Shown: positions 26,501 through 35,757, counted from the first letter of the stretch. The stretch: 64,000 nucleotides of DNA from DATLZU01 sp051293835 (GCA_051293835.1 JBPKMA010000008.1:62001-126000); one strand, 5' to 3'. Made by a program: numbers and translations. The notes: generated from the sequence alone by a model not told the origin.

Positions 26501-26704
26501 CGTGACCTCCAGTATATAGCCAATAGCCAGTAGCTCTGCGTTGGTTGGGGCGAGCTACTCGCTGCTCGCTGTGGACATGTCCATGCCCCGAAGTGGCCAG
26601 GAAAGCTCAATACGGTCCAAGTATAGCAGGCGGCTCTGAGCGGGAGCCTCCGGCAACCAGTGTCAGCTATCGGCTTGCTGGTAAATGACGGAGGGCGGGA
26701 GCGG
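26501..26704. repeat. Gap with AGC-word repeat
   Basis: The 204-bp region between the small secreted gene and the transporter gene. It contains AGCCAATAGCCAGTAGC, then GAGCTACTCGCTGCTCGCTG (26517-26570), again of the AGC/GCT word class, plus GCAGGCGGCTCTG. No gene is supported in it. Confidence 0.5.
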
Positions 26705-27607
26705 TTACGCTTTGAGGCGAGAGGTTTGCCAGCCGACCAGCCAGACGCCGGCCAGAACCAAGAGAATTCCGACGATCTCCACCAACCCCACCGGGTCTTT
26801 CAAGATGAGCGCGGACAGCCCAACCGCCGCGACGGGCGTCAGGTTGCCCAGAACGGACGCGCGTGAGGGTCCGATTCCGTTCACGCCGTACAGCCACGCT
26901 TGCTGCGCGACGGCGGTTGCAAAGATCACCAGATAGCCCAATGCCAGCCAATCAGCACCGGTGACCGAGGCCACGCCTGCCTCCATCATTTTGCGATCGG
27001 TCCACAACAAAGGGACCTGGAGCACCGTGGCAACCAACAGCGTCGTCCAATTAACTGTCAATGCGGACAGCCGTTCCATGATCGCGCGGCTGCCGATGCT
27101 GTAGAGCGCCCAGCTCACCACGCCCAGGAACACGAGCGTGCCGCCGAGCACCGGCTGTTCGCCAACCGCCTGAAAGCCCGCCACGGACACGAGCGCTCCC
27201 CCCGCGAACGACAGCAGGCCCCCCAACCACACGGCCCGCAGAGGCACATCCTGAATCAACATCGCCGACAGCAGCGACGTCACGACCGGAGACGATCCGA
27301 TGATGACTCCTGCGACGGCTCCACTCACATACTTGAGCCCGATCAAGATCAACAGGTGATTCCCCAGCACGCCGAGCCCGAGGCCCCCCAGGGTGCGGAG
27401 ATCCGCGGGCGTAAGGCGGGCAATCGCGCCCTCCTGCCACCACCAGATCGCCATAAGGAGAGCGAGACCGCCCGTATCCCGCAGCACGGAGGCTTCCACG
27501 GGCGAGAAAGACCCGAGCGCCAACTTCTGCGCAACAATGGAGCCACCCCACAGGACAGCGGCCGCCGTCACTGCACCGTAGGCGGCCCACTCCGAAGGTT
27601 TACGCAT
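26705..27607 (-). CDS. EamA/DMT-superfamily transporter
   Basis: A 300-aa membrane protein with about ten hydrophobic segments in two EamA repeats (AAVLWGGSIVAQKLALGSF at the first and GVVSWALYSIGSRAIMERL at the second). Such proteins export or import small metabolites such as amino acids, nucleotides or sugars across the inner membrane. The substrate cannot be told. The ATG at 27607 gives a normal N-terminus (MRKPSEWAAYGAVTAAAVLW); the 13 codons before it are not needed. Confidence 0.9.
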   Translation of the reverse strand: MRKPSEWAAYGAVTAAAVLWGGSIVAQKLALGSFSPVEASVLRDTGGLALLMAIWWWQEGAIARLTPADLRTLGGLGLGVLGNHLLILIGLKYVSGAVAGVIIGSSPVVTSLLSAMLIQDVPLRAVWLGGLLSFAGGALVSVAGFQAVGEQPVLGGTLVFLGVVSWALYSIGSRAIMERLSALTVNWTTLLVATVLQVPLLWTDRKMMEAGVASVTGADWLALGYLVIFATAVAQQAWLYGVNGIGPSRASVLGNLTPVAAVGLSALILKDPVGLVEIVGILLVLAGVWLVGWQTSRLKA

Positions 27608-27671
27608 GATGCACTGGCTATAACAATCAGCTCTGCCGCTCGTCAAGCGGTTTCTCCCACCGGCCGGTGCC

Positions 27672-27700
27672 TTGACACGGCGGCGTCGCTTCGTTATGGT
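27672..27700 (+). promoter_or_regulatory. Sigma70-type promoter for the small lipoprotein gene
   Basis: TTGACA (27672-27677), spacer of 17, TATGGT (27695-27700), about 48 bp before the start codon. Confidence 0.6.
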
Positions 27701-27748
27701 GCGCAGTCCAATAACGGCGTCCGATCTTGTTCACTTCATGGAGGAACG

Positions 27749-28147
27749 ATGGCACAGCGTCCGGAAGGAAGCCGGTTGGTGTCACTGTTCGTCGCTGGAT
27801 GTGTGCTCTTGACGGGCTGTACGAAAATTTTGGTCAAAGACGATCTCCGGACGGCTCAAACCTCCGGCGATCATTGCTCGGGCAGCGAATGGGTGGACGA
27901 CTCCGCGATCGCCGCGTTGCCGATTCCTTTCGTGGCCTTCTTCGTCCCTCACATCGATCTGCACGACATCAAAGCCGACGACTATTTGAAGCGCTGCGGC
28001 GGCGATCCCACTCGGCTGGTCAATCGGACAGTCGAGGTCCATCGCACTGCCTGCATCCCCGCCGCGCTGGTCTACATCATCACGCTTGGCATCTGGCAAT
28101 GGTGCCCGGCGCATGTGTCGTGGGAAGCGGACCTCAAAGCCGCGTGA
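27749..28147 (+). CDS. Small lipoprotein of unknown function
   Basis: A 132-aa precursor with a lipobox (SLFVAGCVLLTGC, Cys about residue 24). The mature part has several Cys (HCSGSEW, RCGGDP, TACIP, WCPAH), which implies disulfides, and a hydrophobic stretch AALPIPFVAFFVPHIDL and another at ALVYIITLGIWQW that might be membrane or surface associated. It has a GGAGG ribosome site before the ATG and a good promoter upstream. No family recognised. Confidence 0.7.
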   Translation: MAQRPEGSRLVSLFVAGCVLLTGCTKILVKDDLRTAQTSGDHCSGSEWVDDSAIAALPIPFVAFFVPHIDLHDIKADDYLKRCGGDPTRLVNRTVEVHRTACIPAALVYIITLGIWQWCPAHVSWEADLKAA

Positions 28148-28158
28148 CGCGTAACAGG

Positions 28159-28803
28159 TCATGTCCTTTTCTTTATCACCATCACGCCGTCTCGGATCGT
28201 GACCAGCACCGCCGTCACGCGCGGATCAGTGGCCACTAGGCGGTTCAGGTCCTGAATGGCAGCTGTCGAGGCATCCGGCGGCGGGTACACCAGCACGTTG
28301 CCGGACCAGAGGACGTTGTCGATCAGAATCACGCCCCGCGGTGATACGAGTTCCAACGCCCGACGGTAATAGTGCACATAGTTCACCTTGTCCGCATCGA
28401 TGAAGATCACGTCGAATGGTCCGGCGAGCGCACGCAAGGTTTCCAGCGCGGGACCCATTCGGACGTCGATCTTGCGGCCATGCGGGCTCTTGGCAAAATA
28501 CTTGCTGGCCAAGGCCGCGGACTCCGGATCGATCTCGCAGGTGATCACACGGCCGTCCTCCGGCAGGACTTCCGCGAAGCACAGAGCGCTGTAGCCTGTG
28601 AACGTCCCAATTTCCAATACCCGTTTCGCTTCCACCAGCAACGCCATCATTTTCAGAAAGGCGCCCTCCAACGGTCCGACGATCATGTGCGGGAACTCCA
28701 TGGTCTGGTAGGTCTCCTCACGCAACGCCCGACAGATTTCCGACTCGGCGGCGGAGTGGGCTTCTGCGTAGGCTTCGATTTCCGGCAAGATCAGGTTTTT
28801 CAT
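28159..28803 (-). CDS. O-methyltransferase (class I SAM-dependent, COMT-like)
   Basis: A 214-aa soluble methyltransferase: SAM-binding motif VLEIGTFTGYSALCFAEVLP near residue 62, FDVIFIDADKVNYVHYY and GVILIDNVLWSGNV. The pattern is that of methyltransferase family 3 (caffeoyl-CoA/catechol O-methyltransferase type), with the metal-binding Asp residues (DADK and DN). Substrate not known. The ATG at 28803 has GAAGAGGA at 5 bp; the nine codons upstream of it are not conserved. Confidence 0.9.
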   Translation of the reverse strand: MKNLILPEIEAYAEAHSAAESEICRALREETYQTMEFPHMIVGPLEGAFLKMMALLVEAKRVLEIGTFTGYSALCFAEVLPEDGRVITCEIDPESAALASKYFAKSPHGRKIDVRMGPALETLRALAGPFDVIFIDADKVNYVHYYRRALELVSPRGVILIDNVLWSGNVLVYPPPDASTAAIQDLNRLVATDPRVTAVLVTIRDGVMVIKKRT

Positions 28804-28861
28804 TGTCCTCTTCACCTCATGATTTGTCATGATTTGAAAAAACGCTTCGGCATTTCGTACA

Positions 28862-28975
28862 CTGACCGGGCGATCATACCCGAAACTTTCAGCCGACTAT
28901 CGGACGATAGGCGATGGGCTATCGGCCAGCAAAATTTTCGCCCACGGTCCTCAGCGCATAGGCCTGAAGCGGCCT
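28862..28975. repeat. Spacer with AGC/CTATCGG-word repeat
   Basis: Between the divergent methyltransferase and carboxypeptidase genes. The strings GACTATCGGACGATAGGCG and GGGCTATCGGCCAGC are near-repeats and partly inverted (CTATCG/CGATAG). They belong with the other word-like gaps. No clear promoter was found. Confidence 0.4.
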
Positions 28976-29024
28976 CTCGCCGAGAGATCACTGTCTCTCG
29001 CCCGTATTTATTTGGAGTTCACCC

Positions 29025-30557
29025 GTGAAGACCCTCGCGACTCTGGCACCGCTGACGGCCCGGTTACTTGAGATTCAACGGATCACCAGCGCGGCGTCCG
29101 TACTGTCCTGGGACCAGGAAACCTACATGCCGCCCAAAGGCGGAGAGGCCCGCGCCGAGCAAATCGCCACGTTGCAAGCTCTCGCCCATGAACGGCTTGT
29201 CTCGCCGGACCTCGAACGGGAGCTGACCCAATGGGTGGATCCGGCGACCGGCCTGATTATCGAGACGCCCGGCGACGCCTGGGACGAGCCGTCACGTTCC
29301 CTGCTCCGGGAAGTGTGGCGGGATTTCAGCCGGGCGAAGAAACTGCCGTCGGCGTTCGTGAAGCGCCTGAGCCGCGAATGCTCGCTGGCCCAACAGATTT
29401 GGGCCGAAGCGCGGCGCAAGAGCGACTTCGGAATGTTTTTGCCCCATCTTCGTACGGTCGTGGCTCTCAAACGGGAGGAGGCCAGCTATCTCGGCTACAC
29501 GGCATCGCCCTACGATGCGCTGCTGGATTTCTACGAACCGGGCTCGACGGCGGCCGCGCTGAAGCCGCTGTTCGACCAATTGAGAGCCCGCTTGGTTCCG
29601 TTACTCACCCGCATCATGGCCAGCTCCGTCAAAATCGACGATTCCGTCCTCTTCAAATCCTATGACACAGCCCGCCAACTGGAATTCGGCCGGCTGGTGC
29701 TGACGGCAATGGGGTATGACTTCGAGCGGGGTCGCCTGGACCTCTCAGCCCATCCTTTTACGACATGCTTCCATCCAACCGACGTCCGCGTCACCACGCG
29801 CGTGTATGAGAAGGAATTGCCGGTCTGCCTGTTCAGTTGCATTCACGAGGGAGGCCATGCGCTGTACGAGCAAGGCCTGGACCCCCGCCATTACGGCACG
29901 CCGTTGGGCGAGCCACTTTCGCTGGGCATACATGAAAGCCAATCACGACTGTGGGAAAACTGCGTCGGCCGTTCACGCCCTTTCTGGCGGTTCTTTTACC
30001 CGCTCCTACAACAGACGTTTCCCGAACAACTCGGCGGCGTCGAACTGGAGCAATTTTATGCCGCCATCAATCGCGTCAAGCCGTCGCTGATTCGTGTGGA
30101 GGCAGATGAGCTGACCTACAACCTCCACATCATGTTGCGGTTCGAGATCGAGCAGGACCTGATCGAAGGTCGCGTGCAAGTTGAAGATCTCCCAGTTCTC
30201 TGGAACCGGAAAATGCAGGACTATCTGGGCATTGCACCGGAGACGGACGCGGACGGTGTCTTACAGGACGTCCATTGGTCGCTCGGTTCCTTCGGCTATT
30301 TTCCCACGTACACCCTGGGCAATCTGTACGCCGTTCAGTTTTATGATCAGGCGCGCCTGGAAATCCCCGATCTCGATGCGCAGATCGAGTCTGGCCAGTT
30401 GATCGGGCTCCGGCGGTGGCTCGAGCAGAACATTCACCGCTGGGGGCGCATGTTCACCCCCGACCACTTGGTGCAGCGGGTCACCGGCAAGCGCCTTTCC
30501 CCCGAACCGTTCTTGGCGCATCTCGAAAGGAAGTACGGCGAACTATACAAGCTATAA
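29025..30557 (+). CDS. M32-family metallocarboxypeptidase
   Basis: A 510-aa enzyme of the thermostable carboxypeptidase Taq family that cuts C-terminal residues from peptides. The zinc motif HEGGHALYEQGL near residue 276 is the HExxH signature, with LSLGIHESQSRLWENCVGR downstream carrying the third ligand (Glu). N-terminal RITSAASVLSWDQETYMPPK and the C-terminal DVHWSLGSFGYFPTYTLGN are typical. Cytosolic, with no signal peptide. It is a single gene. Confidence 0.95.
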   Translation: MKTLATLAPLTARLLEIQRITSAASVLSWDQETYMPPKGGEARAEQIATLQALAHERLVSPDLERELTQWVDPATGLIIETPGDAWDEPSRSLLREVWRDFSRAKKLPSAFVKRLSRECSLAQQIWAEARRKSDFGMFLPHLRTVVALKREEASYLGYTASPYDALLDFYEPGSTAAALKPLFDQLRARLVPLLTRIMASSVKIDDSVLFKSYDTARQLEFGRLVLTAMGYDFERGRLDLSAHPFTTCFHPTDVRVTTRVYEKELPVCLFSCIHEGGHALYEQGLDPRHYGTPLGEPLSLGIHESQSRLWENCVGRSRPFWRFFYPLLQQTFPEQLGGVELEQFYAAINRVKPSLIRVEADELTYNLHIMLRFEIEQDLIEGRVQVEDLPVLWNRKMQDYLGIAPETDADGVLQDVHWSLGSFGYFPTYTLGNLYAVQFYDQARLEIPDLDAQIESGQLIGLRRWLEQNIHRWGRMFTPDHLVQRVTGKRLSPEPFLAHLERKYGELYKL

Positions 30558-30637
30558 GCGAACAGCGCGTAGCGAGCCGGATAGAAAATAAGCGAAAGTA
30601 TCCCCCTCTTTGGTAATAATTTGCTATCGGCTATTCG
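30558..30637. repeat. AGC/GCT-word repeat between convergent genes
   Basis: AAGCGAACAGCGCGTAGCGAG near 30557 and TTTGCTATCGGCTATTCGC near 30620 form an imperfect inverted repeat with a long loop. It may act as a two-way transcription stop; that is inferred. Confidence 0.5.
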
Positions 30638-31201
30638 CTAATATCCCATCGCTGTATTCAGTTTTGCGAGGACCGCCGGCGGCAGCGTGAACTCCGCGTC
30701 CGTTTCGATGCGGGATGGGACCAAGATCGTGGTATGGAAGACGATGTCCCGGATAGCAAGCTTGGAGTTAGGTTCCTGCGGTGTGCTCAGTTCAACGGCC
30801 TCGACAGACTTCGCAATCGCGCTGCCGTCCTGCGGACCATAGGTCGGAACGACAGCCTCGACAATCTCGATGATTTTTTCATTGGTCTCCACGCCCTCCA
30901 CGCCTTTCAAAAGCAGCGGGATCACTTCTTCCTTGACTTGATCGGAGACCGTGAAATTTTCGATCCGCTCCTTGCGCCGCAGCGACATGAGATCGTTGTC
31001 CAAATCCTTGCTGAACACGCCGTAGGCATAGCGGAAAAACTCAAAGTGAAAGCCCTTGAGATTCTTCGCGAACATCTGGAGCTCGCACAGGAAGCACAAG
31101 GATTGCAATTTCACGTCGTTCAGCAGGCCGAACGGCTCCGCAAGGTACAACACATAGAGCAGGAGCGCCCGGTCGATCGTCATCTGATGAGGCTTGCGCA
31201 T
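30638..31201 (-). CDS. SocA/Panacea-like antitoxin-domain protein
   Basis: A 187-aa protein whose first half (LLLYVLYLAEPFGLLND, SLCFLCELQMF, FRYAYGVFSKDLDNDLM) fits the Panacea/SocA-type pattern of an antitoxin or adaptor domain: hydrophobic helices with a central Tyr-Gly-x-F-S. The second half has no known match. No toxin gene lies next to it, which is unusual for a toxin-antitoxin antitoxin, so it may be a proteolytic adaptor or simply a helical protein. Family link is moderate. Confidence 0.55.
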   Translation of the reverse strand: MRKPHQMTIDRALLLYVLYLAEPFGLLNDVKLQSLCFLCELQMFAKNLKGFHFEFFRYAYGVFSKDLDNDLMSLRRKERIENFTVSDQVKEEVIPLLLKGVEGVETNEKIIEIVEAVVPTYGPQDGSAIAKSVEAVELSTPQEPNSKLAIRDIVFHTTILVPSRIETDAEFTLPPAVLAKLNTAMGY

Positions 31202-31425
31202 CGCATTCTACCCGCGAACCATGCCCGCTGAAAAATTCACGCACTATAATCTCGAGACAAGTCGCCCGTCAACACGTAGGCCTGGCAATCGGAGACCCAC
31301 GGCAGGCCCCGGAAGACGGGCCAGACCGCCCCTTGACCCCGATTTTCATTTCGTCTTAAATGATTCTGCTCAGGGACCATCTCTGCCGCACTCCGATGGT
31401 GTCGCATAAAAATACGCAGAAGAAC
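31202..31425. promoter_or_regulatory. Intergenic region upstream of fur
   Basis: Divergent region of 224 bp. It holds an AT-rich piece (GATTTTCATTTCGTCTTAAA, near 31340) that faintly resembles a Fur-box half, preceded by TTGACC. I see no certain promoter or box, so autoregulation is only a possibility. Confidence 0.35.
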
Positions 31426-31845
31426 ATGAAAGAAATGCAGGTGCTCAAGGAGCACCTGGCTAAACATCAGCTTAAACTGACTCGGCAGCGGGAGTTGATT
31501 CTCAATGAATTCCTCAAAAAGGAACACATCACCGCCGAAGAGATGTACCACCTGCTGGCGAAGAAAGACCCCCACCTCGGTCTCGCGACCATCTACCGGA
31601 CCCTCAACCTTTTCTGCGACGCCGGCCTGGCGCAGGCCCGTCATTTCGGATCGCAGACCCAGTACGACAACGTGTCGCACAAGAGGCATCACGACCACCT
31701 GATCTGCACAGGCTGCGGGAAGATCGTCGAGTTTGAGAACTGCGACATCGAACGCCTGCAGGAGGAAGTCGCCGCCAGGAATGGCTTTGTCATTCAGACT
31801 CACAAGCTCGAATTGTATGGCCTCTGCTCGAGCTGCCGTCATTGA
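31426..31845 (+). CDS. fur: Fur-family metal-dependent transcriptional repressor
   Basis: Iron-sensing regulator (139 aa from the ATG at 31426). The DNA-binding domain has LTRQRELILNEFLKKEHITA and LGLATIYRTLNLFCDAGLA. The regulatory half has HHDHLICTGCGKIVEFE, with the His-rich metal site (HKRHHDH), and two CxxC pairs (CTGC and CSSC) for structural zinc. The ATG at 31360 and one at 31396 are also in frame. It lies directly before a ferric transporter operon and probably controls it and the island that follows. Confidence 0.93.
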   Translation: MKEMQVLKEHLAKHQLKLTRQRELILNEFLKKEHITAEEMYHLLAKKDPHLGLATIYRTLNLFCDAGLAQARHFGSQTQYDNVSHKRHHDHLICTGCGKIVEFENCDIERLQEEVAARNGFVIQTHKLELYGLCSSCRH

Positions 31846-31907
31846 CCCCGCCCAATCGCCAGCATCGTTCGGGAAACGAATCCATTTCACCGGGAGTCCA
31901 ATTCGCC

Positions 31908-32990
31908 ATGAACACGCACGAAGGAGTTCGTCGATCTGATCATCGGGAGGTCCGGCCTCGGACCCCCTCTCGGTACAGAGACAGGTGGCCGATCCTGCTC
32001 CTGGCATGCTTGGTTCCGATCGCCGGCCTGGCGCCCTCCTCTCCGGCGGCGGAGCGACTGATCATCTACTCCGGACGGGCCGAACGCCTGATCAAGCCGG
32101 TCCTTGATGCCTTTCAGGCCCAAACCGGCATCCAGGTGGAACTGCTGTCATCGGGCACCACCGAATTGGTGAACCGCCTGCAGGCGGAAGGCGAACGGAC
32201 CCCGGCTGACGTGTTGATCACCAACGACGCTGGTAGTTTGGAACGGGCGCGGGAACTGGGGTTGCTACGGCCGCTCTCTATCCCGGAGGTCGAGCGGGCG
32301 ATTCCGCCGCAGTTCCGCGCGCCGGACAACAGTTGGGTGGGCTTATCGGGACGCTTCTGGGTCGTGGTCTACAACACGACGCGCGTAAGGGCCGGAGACA
32401 TCACGTCTATCCTCGATCTCGCTGAACCGCGTTGGCGCAACAAGATCGCCATCCCGAATTCAGGCAACGAATATCTCCAGGCCGGCGTGTCGGTCATCAA
32501 GGCGATCCATGGAGATGAAAAGACCAGGCTGTTTCTCCAGGGGCTAAAAGCCAATGCCGGCACCCGGGTGTACCAGAAAAGCTCGCAGATCGTGGAAGCT
32601 GTCGCAAAAGGAGAGGTGGAGGTTGGGTTGGTGAACCACTACTACGTCTATCGATACCTGGCGACCCAGCCTGGAGCGCCCCTCGCCGTGCTGATGCCGG
32701 ATCAGCACGAAGGAGGGATGGGCGCCATCATGAACGTCGCAGGCATCGGGGTCGTCAAATATACCCGTCGCCTCGACAGCGCGAAGCGGCTGGTCGTGTT
32801 CCTTGCCACGCAAACCGGCCAAAAGATGTTCGCTGACCTCAACAAGGAATACCCACTGCATCCCGAGGTGAACGCCGACCCTGTCCTTATCGAGCGGAAG
32901 ACCTTCCGCACCGCGACGGTGCCGTTGGCCCGGTTGGCTGAACTGCGGGAGCCGACTATGGCTCTCATCGAGCATGTAGGGCTTCGCTGA
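31908..32990 (+). CDS. fbpA: Ferric iron ABC transporter, periplasmic binding protein
   Basis: Class of FbpA/FutA (360 aa). After a signal helix (ILLLACLVPIAGLAPSS, cut near SPAAE) the mature protein begins RLIIYSGRAERLIKPVLDAFQ and has TPADVLITNDAGSLERA and GLVNHYYVYRYL, the Tyr pair region that coordinates Fe3+ in this family. The long basic lead before the signal core is unusual; the ATG at 31908 is the best start by frame. It captures periplasmic Fe(III) for the permease that follows. Confidence 0.93.
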   Translation: MNTHEGVRRSDHREVRPRTPSRYRDRWPILLLACLVPIAGLAPSSPAAERLIIYSGRAERLIKPVLDAFQAQTGIQVELLSSGTTELVNRLQAEGERTPADVLITNDAGSLERARELGLLRPLSIPEVERAIPPQFRAPDNSWVGLSGRFWVVVYNTTRVRAGDITSILDLAEPRWRNKIAIPNSGNEYLQAGVSVIKAIHGDEKTRLFLQGLKANAGTRVYQKSSQIVEAVAKGEVEVGLVNHYYVYRYLATQPGAPLAVLMPDQHEGGMGAIMNVAGIGVVKYTRRLDSAKRLVVFLATQTGQKMFADLNKEYPLHPEVNADPVLIERKTFRTATVPLARLAELREPTMALIEHVGLR

Positions 32991-33005
32991 CACAGCCGAC
33001 ACCGC

Positions 33006-34556
33006 ATGACCCCGGCCGTCCGCCATATCGCCGTTCCGCCGCTCCAGGTGTTCGCCGTGGCGACGGTCGGACTCCTTACGTTGCCCCTGCTGTACGTGAG
33101 CTACCTGGCCTTGTCCGCCGATTCGGCCGTTTGGGGCCGGCTGTGGGCCACACGTATTCCTGAGCTGCTGACCAACACCATCTCGCTGGCCGCCGCGGTA
33201 TCGCTGGCCGCGTGCGCGCTCGGTGTTTCCCTCGCCTGGCTGGTCGTCCGATTCGACTTTCCGGGGCGCCGCATCTGGGAATGGGCGCTGGTGTTGCCCC
33301 TGGCCATGCCGACCTACGTGCTCGCGTATGTGTACACGTTTCTCCTGGGCACGGGAGGGCCCTTTCCCCTCTTTCCGCCGCACGGCTTTGCTGGGACGAC
33401 ATTTGTCATGACCCTCGACACCTTTCCGTTTGTCTATCTGTTAAGCCGGGCTGCATGGCTCAATCTGAACGTCTCGTTCGAAGAAGCTGCGCAAGCCTGC
33501 GGCGCGTCGCGCCTCGAGATTCTCCGGCGCGTCACGCTGCCGCTCCTGCGGCCGGCGATCGTCGCCGGGCTTGCACTGGTGATCCTGTATGTGGTGTCGG
33601 ACTTCGGAGCCGTGTCGCTGCTGCGATACCAGACGCTCACGTACGCGGTCTATCAGCAGATGACCAGTCGCTACAACTACACAGCCGCCGGCATCCTCAG
33701 CCTGCTTCTGGTCGTCATCGCGTTGGTGTTCCTGGTCACGGAACGCTGGTCCCGCCGGAAAAGCCGGTTCTACCAGACGACGGGCCGCTATCGGGCTCCC
33801 AAGCGCCGACGATGCGGACCGCTGGGCGCGCTGGTGGTCACCGGCTATCTCATGATCGTGCTGGGCGCGGCCTTCCTTGTTCCGGCAGCACTGCTTGTGC
33901 GGTGGAGTCTCTCGGCAATCGCGCAAGGTGCAGTGGACGCCCGGTTCTTCGGATTCATCTGGAACAGCACGGTCCTGTCCGCAGTGGCCGCGACCTGCGC
34001 CGTCACGATCGGGATTCCCCTGGCCTACCTGGCTACCCGGTGTCCTTCACGGTTTAACCTGACCTGCCTCCAGGCGGCCTATGCCGGCTATGCACTGCCG
34101 GGGCCGGTCGCCGCCTTGGCGTTGCTGGTGCTCTTTTCCCAGGCCGTACCATTCTGGTACGGTTCTGTCGCCGTCTTGGTGGTCGCCTACATCGTGCACT
34201 TTTTGCCGGCCGGGCTGCAATCGCTGGAGCCCGCCCTGCAGCAAGTGACGCCCAATCTGGAAGAAGCGGCCCGGAGCCTAGGCCTGGGCATGCGCGAGAC
34301 GCTCCAGCGGGTGACGATACCCCTGGTTCGCAACGGGGTCATCGCGGCCTGGGTCCTGATGTCTCTGCAGTGCATGAAGGAGCTGCCGGCCACGTTGCTG
34401 CTCCGGCCCGTGGGATTCGACACGCTAGCAATCCGGGTATGGCTCGAGGCGAGCGAGGAATATTATCAACTGGCCGCTCCGCCGGCGCTCTTAATCGTGG
34501 CACTGACGCTGCCGGCCCTTCGGCTGCTCGTCTCCAAGGATTGGCGGGCGGCTTGA
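33006..34556 (+). CDS. fbpB: Ferric iron ABC transporter, permease
   Basis: A 516-aa inner-membrane permease with two repeats, each with an EAA loop (EEAAQACGASRLEILRRVT and EEAARSLGLGMRETLQRVT) for contact with the ATPase, and about twelve membrane helices. The double-length permease is typical of FbpB/SfuB. It starts 15 bp after fbpA and ends 11 bp before the ATPase gene. Confidence 0.94.
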   Translation: MTPAVRHIAVPPLQVFAVATVGLLTLPLLYVSYLALSADSAVWGRLWATRIPELLTNTISLAAAVSLAACALGVSLAWLVVRFDFPGRRIWEWALVLPLAMPTYVLAYVYTFLLGTGGPFPLFPPHGFAGTTFVMTLDTFPFVYLLSRAAWLNLNVSFEEAAQACGASRLEILRRVTLPLLRPAIVAGLALVILYVVSDFGAVSLLRYQTLTYAVYQQMTSRYNYTAAGILSLLLVVIALVFLVTERWSRRKSRFYQTTGRYRAPKRRRCGPLGALVVTGYLMIVLGAAFLVPAALLVRWSLSAIAQGAVDARFFGFIWNSTVLSAVAATCAVTIGIPLAYLATRCPSRFNLTCLQAAYAGYALPGPVAALALLVLFSQAVPFWYGSVAVLVVAYIVHFLPAGLQSLEPALQQVTPNLEEAARSLGLGMRETLQRVTIPLVRNGVIAAWVLMSLQCMKELPATLLLRPVGFDTLAIRVWLEASEEYYQLAAPPALLIVALTLPALRLLVSKDWRAA

Positions 34557-34567
34557 CGGATCGAACC

Positions 34568-35635
34568 ATGGACAAGGAATTGCCGGAGAAGACCGTCCTC
34601 GAGCTGCGCAACGTGTCATGCGCTTACCAAGCCGGGCACCCAGCAATCTCGGACATTTCCTTCTCGGCGCGAGAAGGCGAGATCCTCTGCCTGTTGGGGC
34701 CGTCCGGATGCGGCAAGACGACGGTTCTCCGTGTCATCGCCGGATTCGAACCGGTCTCCGCGGGCGAAGTCTGGCTCTCGGGGCGGCTCGTCTCCGCGGT
34801 CAAGCTGATGGTTCCCACGGAGCAGCGGCGCATCGGCATGGTCTTCCAGGAATATGCGCTCTTTCCGCATCTATGCGTGGCGGACAACGTCGCGTTCGGT
34901 CTCCGCCACCTGACACGCGACCGGCGCAGAGCCCAGGTGCAAGCCTTGCTGGAGATGACCGGTCTCACTGGCTTGGAAAGGCGTTACCCACACGAATTGT
35001 CCGGCGGACAGCAGCAACGAGTGGCGTTGGCTCGCGCCTTGGCGCAGAAGCCCGTCATCCTTTTACTCGACGAGCCGTTCAGCAACCTTGACCCCGACAT
35101 GACCGGCAAGATGCGGCAGGACCTCCATGACCTCCTGCGGCAAACTAGGACGACCACCATCCTGGTGACGCACGATCACGAGGAAGCCTTCGCGATGGCG
35201 GATCGGATCGCCGTGCTGAACCAAGGCCGCCTGGAGCAGGTGGACACGCCGGAAGCGATCTACCACACACCCGTAACACCGTTCGTGGCGGACTTCGTGG
35301 GCCAGGCCGATTTCATCCCCGGCCTCGTGCAGAACGGTGTGGTGCGGACGGAGATCGGCGAATTCCCAAACCAGGTCGGCTATGAGAACGGAGTCAAGGT
35401 CGTGGTGATGATCCGTCCGGACGATGTCCATATCATGCCTGTCAAAAACTCGCCCGTCCGCATCTTGTCCCGGCAGTTCCGCGGCTCGGAAAACCTCTAT
35501 GCGATCGGCCTGCCGTCCGGCCAAACCATCCATAGCAGCGAAGCTTCGACGCACATCTATCCCGTCGGCACACCCGTTGAACTCCGGGTGACAGCCACGC
35601 ACACGGTCCTGTTTCCTGCGCGTGAATCCCTCTGA
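34568..35635 (+). CDS. fbpC: Ferric iron ABC transporter, ATP-binding protein
   Basis: ATPase (355 aa) with Walker A GPSGCGKTT near residue 43, LSGGQQQRVALARALAQ, Walker B ILLLDEPFSNLDPD and switch His HDHEEAFAMADR. The C-terminal half is a TOBE domain (VVVMIRPDDVHIMPVKN). The ATG at 34568 (MDKELPEKTVLELRNVSC) is the natural start; the open frame goes back inside fbpB. It completes an FbpABC set directed at ferric ions. Confidence 0.94.
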   Translation: MDKELPEKTVLELRNVSCAYQAGHPAISDISFSAREGEILCLLGPSGCGKTTVLRVIAGFEPVSAGEVWLSGRLVSAVKLMVPTEQRRIGMVFQEYALFPHLCVADNVAFGLRHLTRDRRRAQVQALLEMTGLTGLERRYPHELSGGQQQRVALARALAQKPVILLLDEPFSNLDPDMTGKMRQDLHDLLRQTRTTTILVTHDHEEAFAMADRIAVLNQGRLEQVDTPEAIYHTPVTPFVADFVGQADFIPGLVQNGVVRTEIGEFPNQVGYENGVKVVVMIRPDDVHIMPVKNSPVRILSRQFRGSENLYAIGLPSGQTIHSSEASTHIYPVGTPVELRVTATHTVLFPARESL

Positions 35636-35654
35636 ACTTTTCCAGAATTTTCTG

Positions 35655-35695
35655 TTGACAGCGTTTCTAGCAACATGATATTGATAACTCCTCTC
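35655..35695 (+). promoter_or_regulatory. Promoter with overlapping Fur-box-like sequence (exbB operon)
   Basis: TTGACA (35655-35660) is followed after 16 bp by GATATT (35677-35682). Starting at the same place, 35677-35695 matches the 19-bp Fur-box consensus at about 13 of 19 positions (GATATTGATAAC half). A repressor bound here would cover the -10. It stands between fbpC and exbB, so the TonB system would be an iron-regulated unit. Match counts were made by eye. Confidence 0.6.
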
Positions 35696-35757
35696 AAATT
35701 CATTGATTGTCCTGTTTGGCCAGGACGAGGCCGGGGAAGACGCGAGGTCATCGAGAT

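Noticed and set aside
31237..32007. A 256-codon minus-strand frame over fur
   Set aside because: Antisense to fur and the start of fbpA, no ribosome site, no domain.
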